A DNA stretch of 64,000 bases from Phyllobacterium sp. YR531 (lineage in GTDB: Bacteria > Pseudomonadota > Alphaproteobacteria > Rhizobiales > Rhizobiaceae). The stretch spans positions 1 through 64,000 of the forward strand of contig NZ_AKIZ01000038.1 of assembly GCF_000282595.1 (NCBI RefSeq), in the 5' to 3' direction. Below the pieces are notes generated by a model that saw only the letters and a list, made by a program, of their open reading frames with translations, was not told where the DNA came from and made no database searches. Positions 57,752 to 64,000 of this stretch are shown in pieces (the first letter of the stretch is position 1; every line of letters starts with the position of its first letter). The position numbers were made by a program, and so were the translations under genes.

Positions 57752-58945
57752 ATGAACTCAGAGCGTCCACAGATAAGCCGCCTGCGGGAAATCTTTGCCG
57801 TGTTCCTGCGGCTTGGCCTGACTTCGTTTGGCGGACCGATTGCCCATCTTGGATATTTTCGGGACGAGTTCGTGACGCGACGCAAATGGTTTAGTGATGA
57901 CGCATATGCCGACATCATTGCCCTGTGCCAGTTCCTACCCGGCCCCGCCTCCAGCCAGGCCGGTTTTGTCATAGGCGTGCAGCGAGGTGGCTTGTCCGGC
58001 GGCATTGCTGCATGGATCGGGTTTACACTGCCCTCAGCGGTGCTGATGGTCGCCCTCGCCTATGGCGCAGCGATTTTCTCCGGCACATGGGGTGAAGGAA
58101 TCATCAATGGGCTCAAACTGGTGGCGGTGGCGATTGTCGCCCAAGCGATCTGGGGCATGGCAAGGACATTAACACCGGACCTCCAGCGTATCGCCATTGC
58201 CATCGCTGCAGCGGCAATTGCAATATTCTTTGAGAATGCTGCAGCGCAGATCAGCCTTATTGCTGCCGCTGCCCTGCTTGGCATCTTGTTTTGCCGAAAG
58301 GGCAGTATGGCACAAGCGGCGCACATGCACTGGGGCGTGAGGCGCGGCCCGGCAATCGTGGCATTGGTGCTTTTCGTGGCGATCTTTGCGGCAATGCCAT
58401 TTATGAGCAAGCTGAACATCGCTGCACTGTCACTCTTCGGTGCGTTCTATCAAGCTGGTGCCCTTGTATTTGGCGGCGGTCATGTGGTTTTGCCCCTGCT
58501 TGAGGCAACGCTTGTCGGCCCCGGCTGGGTTGACCATGAAGTATTTCTTGCGGGCTATGGCGCAGCACAGGCCATGCCCGGCCCACTCTTCACCTTTGCC
58601 GCTTATCTCGGCGCTGTAGCCCTTCCTTACCCGAATGGTCTGGCCGGTGCGGCCATCGGGCTTGTTGCAATCTTCCTGCCCGGCCTGCTGCTTGTATATG
58701 GCGCGATGCCCTTCTGGGAGATGATACGGCGTCAGACTTTAGGGCAAGCAGCGATGAAAGGTGCCAATGCTGCTGTCGTCGGCATTCTGCTGGCTGCCTT
58801 CTATGACCCGGTATGGACCAGCGGCATTTCAGGCCTGTCCGATGTGGCACTTGCCCTTGCCGGTTTCGTTGCACTAGTGATCTTGAAGGCCCCACCCTGG
58901 ACTGTTGTATTGGTACTGGCGACGGCGGGTGCAATTTTCTATTGA
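57752..58945 (+). CDS. chrA: chromate transporter
   Basis: 397 residues from ATG 57752; a GTG start at 57722 is also possible. Two homologous CHR halves: residues about 15-180 with LRLGLTSFGGPIAHLGYF and CQFLPGPASSQAG, and 220-397 with ALVFGGGHVVLPLLEA and QAMPGPLFTFAAYLG. This two-domain ChrA exports chromate and sulfate-like ions. Activity on chromate is family knowledge. The stop overlaps the next gene's ATG (TGATG). Confidence 0.9.
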   Translation: MNSERPQISRLREIFAVFLRLGLTSFGGPIAHLGYFRDEFVTRRKWFSDDAYADIIALCQFLPGPASSQAGFVIGVQRGGLSGGIAAWIGFTLPSAVLMVALAYGAAIFSGTWGEGIINGLKLVAVAIVAQAIWGMARTLTPDLQRIAIAIAAAAIAIFFENAAAQISLIAAAALLGILFCRKGSMAQAAHMHWGVRRGPAIVALVLFVAIFAAMPFMSKLNIAALSLFGAFYQAGALVFGGGHVVLPLLEATLVGPGWVDHEVFLAGYGAAQAMPGPLFTFAAYLGAVALPYPNGLAGAAIGLVAIFLPGLLLVYGAMPFWEMIRRQTLGQAAMKGANAAVVGILLAAFYDPVWTSGISGLSDVALALAGFVALVILKAPPWTVVLVLATAGAIFY

Positions 58946-59223
58946 TGCCCCCCCAATCAGGACAGAATAACGGGGCTTTGAACGAAATGATGCAGAACAT
59001 CATCGACCTCTGGCATATGGTAATTGTGCTCTTCGCCATCGTTGGCGGGTTTTATTATTTATACGGTCTTGCGTTCATTTTTGGTGTTGTTGCATCTCGA
59101 AAAAGCAACGCTGGCAAACCTTACCGCGGTTGGCTTGTTGTTTCGTTGATTTGTCTGGCAGTCGGTGTCGGGATGCACTTGGCGGTCAAGTACGTGAAAA
59201 CCGGGTTTTATATTCCGGGATAG
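58945..59223 (+). CDS. small membrane protein coupled to chrA
   Basis: 92 residues starting at ATG 58945, which overlaps the chrA stop by one base; MMQ at 58987 is an alternative. Two membrane helices (residues 20-45, HMVIVLFAIVGGFYYLYGLAF, and 60-82, GWLVVSLICLAVGVGMHLAV). No recognised family. Co-translation suggests a link with the transporter. Confidence 0.65.
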   Translation: MPPQSGQNNGALNEMMQNIIDLWHMVIVLFAIVGGFYYLYGLAFIFGVVASRKSNAGKPYRGWLVVSLICLAVGVGMHLAVKYVKTGFYIPG

Positions 59224-59390
59224 TAATTGCCTGTACAGGACAAAGGCCGGAACCGATTAATCTCATAGTCGTTGAAGATTCATGCAATATAATTGCCGCC
59301 TCTGAAAATATGTCAGGGCAAGCGGCATAAAAAACATGCCAAGCACAGAATCGACTATGCTGGATAAAGGATTTATTTCGGAGCCATAAT

Positions 59391-59642
59391 ATGGGAGTAA
59401 TGCACAGCGAGTTTGTCGAAAGACTAAGACAGGCCGTTCAGGAGCATGAAGAACGCATTGTCCGATTGGAAAACGGTGATGAAAAAGTCTTTCGGTCAGA
59501 TCGTGACGGGCAAAAGGAAGATATTTCGCTGCAGACAGCAGATCATTATCGTCGGCTATCGCATCATTTGAGAGAAGTGATTTCCCGCCACGACCTTAAA
59601 ACCGGTCATGATGCCGAAACCAAAAAACAGGAACACCTTTAA
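59391..59642 (+). CDS. hypothetical protein of 83 residues
   Basis: ATG 59391 has GGAG six bases upstream. The protein is very charged and helical (FVERLRQAVQEHEERIVRLE, DHYRRLSHHLREVISRHDLK) with many His and Glu residues. No signal peptide. Possibly a small regulator or antitoxin-like protein; nothing decides it. Confidence 0.55.
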   Translation: MGVMHSEFVERLRQAVQEHEERIVRLENGDEKVFRSDRDGQKEDISLQTADHYRRLSHHLREVISRHDLKTGHDAETKKQEHL

Positions 59643-59652
59643 AGCATTCATT

Positions 59653-59823
59653 TTACTGATATCCCATTTTCAGAATTTCATCCCACAAGCAAATGAATGA
59701 GCCGCATTCCGGACAATGAACCGGAGATTTCGGATCTGTTTCTATAAGAACTTCCGAAATGGACGATTGGCATTCTTCACACACGATTGGCTCTGGCAGC
59801 CCAAAAAAATCTTGATTCCCCAT
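59653..59823 (-). CDS. small zinc-ribbon protein of 56 residues
   Basis: Frame from ATG 59823 to TAA 59653. It has Cys15-x-x-Cys18 (IVCEECQSS) and Cys37-x-x-Cys40 (VHCPECGSF), spaced as in a zinc ribbon, with Cys45 in addition. The spacing of 18 residues is typical. The ribosome site is weak, so the start is less sure than the fold. Not shown by longer-frame criteria, but the paired motifs make chance unlikely. Confidence 0.65.
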   Translation of the reverse strand: MGNQDFFGLPEPIVCEECQSSISEVLIETDPKSPVHCPECGSFICLWDEILKMGYQ

Positions 59824-59950
59824 GCCACATTTAACTTTTGAAAATTACAAAAGTTCCTGCTCGGTGATCTTTTTTAGATTTCAAACTTCGAAAATGCTGC
59901 TGTCATCATCCGCATTATTGGCCACCGCTTAGTGAAGCCTAGGTATATGT

Positions 59951-61678
59951 TTGGCGCAAACTCCCAAATACAAAACAGGATGCGGCAGAAGAACCGAAGC
60001 AGCCAGCTTTATTCTCCCGAGTACAATTTTTATAAAGCTTGATGCGGGGAAGGTGCAATTGTTTCAGTGGCTTGACGGCATCCGGTCTGCGAGAAAGAAA
60101 CCTCGCATCCTTGACTACGAACAACTGGACGCCGCCTTTGAGCCTATGGCTTTGAAGACAGTCTCGCTGCCTTTTGCATCGCCCGACATCATTGCAAATG
60201 CTGACAGTGCCTTGGAGAAAATCTTCAGACTGCCGCAAGGCGGACTGGTGGATTTTTCGAAGGGTCTCGACTGGTCCATAAATTTTGAATCAGCCAATAA
60301 TTCATGGCAATTATGGCTACACTCCCTGCCCTTTATCCAGGATCTTGTGGTGGCTTACGCCAACACAACGCACGGACCTTATCTGGCACAAGCCATTTTT
60401 CTGCTTTCAGATTATCTCGACTGGCTGAATAATCCTGTGGCGTCTGTCGTTGCGTGGAAGGATGAACATGCAATCACCAATCGCAGCTGTGTGCTCGTTC
60501 ACCTTTTGAAGAAACACGACGAGGGAGCAATTGCCCTTCCGGCAGCCTTGGTTTCGGCAATATCGCAGTCGTTGAATCAAAATGCAGAGTGGCTGTTTGA
60601 TGACAGCCATTACGTCCAGAACAACCATGGAACGATGGCAGACAAAGCGCTATTGCAGATTGCCCTTTCGCCAGGCTTTCTGACGACAGAACGCTCCCGC
60701 ATCTGGATATTGAGAGCGCTTGCCAGAATATCGATGATGGCCCGCCTGACCTTCGATAGCGATGGAGCCTGCACTGAGAATAGCTCGGCTTATCACCTGC
60801 TGAATGTTTATCTGTTCGCGAGCATATTGGACTTCATGAGGAGTCACAGTCTTTATGCTGATCCGGCGCTCGAACAGATCGTCGCCAAAGCGGAATCAGT
60901 GTCGCCTTATTTCGTTCGAACTGACGGATCCTTGGCCATGATTGGCGACTCGGGGATACGCCCCACGCACTGGGTAGACAATCAGCTATTGGCATCCAAG
61001 ACAGGTACAAAGACCTTTCCTGGAGCGGGCTTTTTCATCTCAAAGGGCGCTGACCTTTATGTGACTGCAAAATGCGGAGGCTCGACATTCAGCCATCGAC
61101 ATTTTGACGATACGAGCATTACCGTCAGCTACAAAAACCGCGATCTTATCGTTGATCCTGGTCACTATAATTACGATAGTCGCGATCCGATATTCAGAAG
61201 TATCCGCTCATTTCGTTCGCATAGCGGTATTTTCACGAATGATTGCGACCGAAACGCATGGCCAAATCCGGCAGATCCTCACGCAACAGGCTCCATGACA
61301 GCTATTGAAGGGCAAAATGGTGTGCTCATGCGCAGCAACCTGGCCGACAATGCCTCAATACGCCGAATAGTTTGCGTTCATGGCGAGGCGATCTCCATTG
61401 AAGATCAGGTTATCGCCGATACCACCGTGCGATGGAGACAGCAATTCGTCGTTCATCCCCGGTGCAAAATGACGATAGATGGTAAGGTTGTTTTAATAGA
61501 GCACGATGGGGTTCAATGCCGAATTGAGTCGGTTGCCGACAGCGCTTACATCGTCGAACTTGGCGAAACTAAATATTCCGAGAAATTCATGCAGGTCGAG
61601 CCCACGCAGATGGTGTATTTTACGGGAGTTTCCAGTCACGTAAAAATCTTCACCCGCATCACTGTCAGCGAAAGCTAA
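59951..61678 (+). CDS. heparinase II/III-like polysaccharide lyase
   Basis: 575 residues from TTG 59951; no ATG lies near, so the N-terminus is uncertain. An alpha-helical barrel (residues 70-330) holds WSINFESANNSWQLWLHSL and NNHGTMADKALLQIAL. The C-terminal beta-sheet domain has STFSHRHFDDTSITVSYK and DLIVDPGHYNYDSRDP, the heparinase II/III-type metal and catalytic area. No signal peptide is evident. The substrate, perhaps a capsule or exopolysaccharide, is unknown. Its end overlaps that of the barstar-like gene by four bases. Confidence 0.82.
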   Translation: MAQTPKYKTGCGRRTEAASFILPSTIFIKLDAGKVQLFQWLDGIRSARKKPRILDYEQLDAAFEPMALKTVSLPFASPDIIANADSALEKIFRLPQGGLVDFSKGLDWSINFESANNSWQLWLHSLPFIQDLVVAYANTTHGPYLAQAIFLLSDYLDWLNNPVASVVAWKDEHAITNRSCVLVHLLKKHDEGAIALPAALVSAISQSLNQNAEWLFDDSHYVQNNHGTMADKALLQIALSPGFLTTERSRIWILRALARISMMARLTFDSDGACTENSSAYHLLNVYLFASILDFMRSHSLYADPALEQIVAKAESVSPYFVRTDGSLAMIGDSGIRPTHWVDNQLLASKTGTKTFPGAGFFISKGADLYVTAKCGGSTFSHRHFDDTSITVSYKNRDLIVDPGHYNYDSRDPIFRSIRSFRSHSGIFTNDCDRNAWPNPADPHATGSMTAIEGQNGVLMRSNLADNASIRRIVCVHGEAISIEDQVIADTTVRWRQQFVVHPRCKMTIDGKVVLIEHDGVQCRIESVADSAYIVELGETKYSEKFMQVEPTQMVYFTGVSSHVKIFTRITVSES

Positions 61679-62067
61679 CGGGCAAGCAGTTCAATATTGG
61701 CGTGGTCGGCGATGATTTGCAGCACGATATCAAAGTAAGTTGGACCAGTGCCGTTTTCCAACTCAATAAGGGACTGCTTGATCCCGGGTACATCATATAT
61801 TCCAGGGTGTTTCAGCTTTTCCTGATAGAACTTTCGGGTAACCTCCAGCCCGAGGTCACCCCTGTTCTTTTCCATGTCCTTCCAGATCAATGTAACTGGT
61901 TCATCTCCTTTGATTGCGCCGACGCCGCCATGGAACATATCGTTCAGGGCATCCAGACTTGGGCCCAGCTTCCAATCCTCATCTGCCATAAACACCCGAT
62001 TAATCTCCGAGTAAAATGACGGGATATCGCTGACATTCTGGCCATCAATAATAAAAGTGGTTTTCAA
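61675..62067 (-). CDS. barstar-like protein
   Basis: 130 residues from TTG 62067, after GGGAG. The barstar fold is suggested by FIIDGQNVSDIPSFYSEINRVFM and WKLGPSLDALNDMFHGG (helix and loop that block barnase-type nucleases). It resembles YhcO-type chromosomal barstars that lack a toxin partner. No ribonuclease of the barnase kind is nearby. It is convergent with, and overlaps, the heparinase-like gene. Confidence 0.75.
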   Translation of the reverse strand: MKTTFIIDGQNVSDIPSFYSEINRVFMADEDWKLGPSLDALNDMFHGGVGAIKGDEPVTLIWKDMEKNRGDLGLEVTRKFYQEKLKHPGIYDVPGIKQSLIELENGTGPTYFDIVLQIIADHANIELLAR

Positions 62068-62263
62068 ACTTCACTCCCGCTCGTTCGATCAAAACAAAGC
62101 CATAGCAGTCTTAATTAATTAATTCCCATATCCGGGTTAAACCTTTGAACGGGCATTAGAAAGACTGGCAATTGCCTTTCGTTTCGATCCACCACCGCAG
62201 AGACTGGACTCTATCAAAGCCCAATGTATTGTTATCTGGCGCAGTGTCGCTTGAGGAGGGGAA

Positions 62264-62431
62264 ATGAGAAAGCTCTGTACAATTATCGTCATTTCTGGAG
62301 CATTGTTCGCCGCTGGTTGCGGCTCATACAACTCATGGACACCTCGCAAAGTCAGCCTTGACCCATCTACACGATCCTGCGCTTCCGGATACTGGAACTG
62401 CAAGAGTGGCAGTATGAACGGCCGGAACTGA
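62264..62431 (+). CDS. small lipoprotein of 55 residues
   Basis: A short frame with a strong GAGGAGGGG site. The start MRKLCTIIVISGALFAAGC gives a lipobox with Cys19, and the mature part has three more Cys and Trp/Gly-rich ends (WTPRKVSLDPS, CASGYWNCKSG). It is probably lipid-anchored. No family is recognised. Confidence 0.65.
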   Translation: MRKLCTIIVISGALFAAGCGSYNSWTPRKVSLDPSTRSCASGYWNCKSGSMNGRN

Positions 62432-62462
62432 TATCCCGAAATCTGACAGTGTTTTGAAGAGG

Positions 62463-62539
62463 TGGCGATCCCGACTGGATTCGAACCAGTGACCGTCGGC
62501 TTAGAAGGCCGGTGCTCTATCCAGCTGAGCTACGGGACC
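62463..62539 (-). tRNA. tRNA-Arg (UCU)
   Basis: Seven-pair acceptor stem GGTCCCG/CGGGATC, D loop AGCTGGATA, anticodon loop CTTCTAA with TCT, T loop TTCGAAT, and an encoded CCA end. It reads AGA/AGG codons. Confidence 0.95.
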
Positions 62540-62550
62540 AATCTGTATAA

Positions 62551-62856
62551 TCAATGCGTCCAAGGCTGTTTACGGTCGAACTTGAAGTTCTCCGAATAGG
62601 ATACAACGCGGCGGCGCGTTTCCTTCGGCTCCTGAACGGAATAGGCAATGCCGTTTTTCTGGGCGTAAGCGATCGCATCTTCTTTTGTATCGAACGAAAG
62701 GCGAATCTGGCTCTTCATATCGCGCGAAGACGTATAACCCATCAGCGGCTCAACCTTGCGGGGCTGCTCGGGCTCAAACTCAAGCATCCAGGCTTCGGTC
62801 TTGGCCTTGCCTGACTGCATTGCTGTTTTTGCTGGGCGATAAATGCGTGCGGCCAT
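62551..62856 (-). CDS. NADH dehydrogenase accessory subunit, NDUFS4-like
   Basis: 101 residues. The ETC complex I conserved region is clear: MAARIYRPAKTAMQSGKA, FEPEQPRKVEPLMGYTSS, and the closing RRVVSYSENFKFDRKQPWTH. This is the 18 kDa (NDUFS4) accessory subunit found in alphaproteobacterial and mitochondrial complex I, where it stabilises the peripheral arm. It starts after AAGGA and lies between two tRNA genes of the same strand. Confidence 0.95.
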   Translation of the reverse strand: MAARIYRPAKTAMQSGKAKTEAWMLEFEPEQPRKVEPLMGYTSSRDMKSQIRLSFDTKEDAIAYAQKNGIAYSVQEPKETRRRVVSYSENFKFDRKQPWTH

Positions 62857-62931
62857 TGAAGAAATCCTTTTGTCTGCAATTCCGATATATTACAGGCTTT
62901 GCTTCAGTTCCAGCAGCAATCGAGGGTGAAG

Positions 62932-63008
<77 letters not shown>

Positions 63009-63078
63009 TGTTCTTCAACGGTTGCCTGACTAGAGTTTCCCGAGACGAGAAGCAAGCTATAAATTGAACAAATCCAAT

Positions 63079-63124
63079 AAAAAACAGCAGCGCGCGAGAA
63101 GGTCGCAGGTTTGGCGCTGTTTTT
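63079..63124 (-). terminator. terminator of hdaA
   Basis: Arms AAAAACAGC and GCTGTTTTT enclose a 27-base loop with inner GC pairs; on the minus strand the hairpin is followed by TTTTTTATT. It lies just after the hdaA stop. Confidence 0.6.
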
Positions 63125-63131
63125 GCAGCGA

Positions 63132-63824
63132 TTAAAGGTCGAAAGCCACCTGTCCCTCGTCCAGCGCCGTTACGACACTTGCCGCCAAAGCGCGGGTGAT
63201 CCTCGACTTCTTTTCCAGTGCCGCACGATCGAGTCGTTCCACCACCCGGTTTGCCGTAGAAAGCGAACGCTCGATGTGGCTGACAAGGAAACCAATGACA
63301 TTTGGCTCCACGGCAATCTGGCGATCTGCGAAAAGCTTGTAGAGCACGCCGGAAAGCAGCATATCGTCCGGCTCGCCAATCTCCACGGTTGTTGCCGCCT
63401 TCAGGCGCGACGCTAGATCCGGCAAGGTTACAGGCCAATTGACTGGCCAGTTGCGCGAGGTCATCAGGAGACTGCTGCCGCTTTGGCGCACATTGTTGAT
63501 CAGATGAAACAGCCCTGCTTCGTCAATCGGGCCTGTTCCAATATCATCAATCAGAAAAGGGCCGGACTGTCCCGCAGCCGCGGCAATGTTTCGAGGGTCA
63601 ACTATGGTTGCGTTCGACTCTGCCTTCCAGACGGCGGCAAGATGAGTTTTGCCCGAGCCGATGGGTCCTGCGAGTATCACAACAGGCGAAATCCAGTTGG
63701 GCCAACGATCAACAATGTCCACGGCAGCCATGTTGGTGCCGGAGACAATCAGATCGTCACGCGAGTAACCAGGCTCGTGGCCAAGGTCCAGCGGCAGTTG
63801 GCGGGGCTTTGTCGTGTCATTCAT
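63132..63824 (-). CDS. hdaA: HdaA-type regulator of DnaA
   Basis: 230 residues. The protein begins with a sliding-clamp binding motif QLPLDLG (residues 9-15), then an AAA+ domain: Walker A GPIGSGKTH (near residue 55), a weak Walker B LIDDIG and sensor regions. It stimulates ATP hydrolysis by DnaA on the clamp and limits re-initiation. In length it is a Hda relative and lacks the DNA-binding domain of DnaA. Confidence 0.92.
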   Translation of the reverse strand: MNDTTKPRQLPLDLGHEPGYSRDDLIVSGTNMAAVDIVDRWPNWISPVVILAGPIGSGKTHLAAVWKAESNATIVDPRNIAAAAGQSGPFLIDDIGTGPIDEAGLFHLINNVRQSGSSLLMTSRNWPVNWPVTLPDLASRLKAATTVEIGEPDDMLLSGVLYKLFADRQIAVEPNVIGFLVSHIERSLSTANRVVERLDRAALEKKSRITRALAASVVTALDEGQVAFDL

Positions 63825-63858
63825 GGCGCGAACAAATACAGCCTAGGCCGCGATACTG

Positions 63859-64000
63859 TCACCTGATTTGTTTGGTCTCGTCAGTTTTGCGAAAATCGCC
63901 TGTGTAGAGCGGGGATTGCTGATAACGATTAATGACAAAACGCACCAGCACGCCAATTGCAGCGGCGGTAGGTACGGCAATGAGCATGCCGGTGAAGCCC
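63859..64000 (-). CDS. AI-2E family transporter, C-terminal part (runs off the window)
   Basis: The last 46 codons and stop of a membrane protein: GFTGMLIAVPTAAAIGVLVR, then the tail YQQSPLYTGDFRKTDETKQI and R. The pattern matches the final helix of PerM/AI-2E family permeases, which commonly stand next to hdaA in this order. The rest lies beyond 64000. Confidence 0.85.
   Translation of the reverse strand, partial: GFTGMLIAVPTAAAIGVLVRFVINRYQQSPLYTGDFRKTDETKQIR

Overview
The window reads as chromosomal DNA of an alphaproteobacterium of the order Hyphomicrobiales (Rhizobiales), most like the Brucella/Ochrobactrum/Phyllobacterium group. The evidence is gene content and order: DUF177-plsX-fabH-ihfA-merR, glyA-nrdR-ribD-ribE-ribH-nusB, a K+-independent membrane pyrophosphatase, the aap amino-acid ABC transporter beside metC, the ldtR/ldtP pair, an NDUFS4-like complex I protein and an HdaA-type DnaA regulator. 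No phage, insertion sequence, CRISPR array or plasmid gene was seen.

Layout. 0-4.5 kb is accessory: an orphan RTX calcium-binding protein, a DUF899 thioredoxin-like protein, an unrecognised 306-residue protein and two small helical membrane-anchored proteins. 4.6-9.2 kb is a minus-strand lipid/regulator cluster (cytochrome bc1 assembly chaperone, DUF177, plsX, fabH, ihfA, merR), followed by bamE on the other strand. 9.9-17.7 kb is a minus-strand housekeeping run (glyA, nrdR, riboflavin genes, nusB, a TPR-like protein, hppA). 17.8-20.0 kb holds the L,D-transpeptidase ldtP and its likely MarR regulator ldtR. 20-32.6 kb mixes core metabolism and information genes (3-hydroxyisobutyryl-CoA hydrolase, hemB, bpt, parC, aspS, rnd) with membrane and secreted proteins.

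32.8-38.4 kb is more variable: a DMT exporter, a serine hydrolase, small possibly broken ORFs, a DUF4304 protein, a divergent TetR/TetA-like efflux pair with three copies of an operator-like motif, and a VOC protein. 38.4-42.2 kb carries ppx and ppk for polyphosphate turnover. 42.4-45.2 kb has a zinc-finger/flavin monooxygenase pair and small membrane proteins. 45.2-52.0 kb is the general L-amino-acid transporter aapJQMP with three tandem aapJ paralogues. 52-64 kb contains a PAP2 phosphatase, metC, DUF305, MlaD-like and ChrA proteins, several very small proteins, a heparinase II/III-like protein meeting a barstar-like gene end to end, tRNA-Arg and tRNA-Pro around the complex I gene, hdaA, and the 3' end of an AI-2E family transporter.

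No complete, clearly new multi-gene system is evident. The most worthwhile leads are the aapJ triplication with altered ligand-pocket residues in the middle copy, the palindrome overlapping the ldtP promoter, the triple operator of the efflux pair, the unknown 306-residue protein, and several tiny genes (25-57 residues) with good start signals or domain motifs. Functions are assigned by recognition of motifs and family features in the translated sequence; no database search was run.
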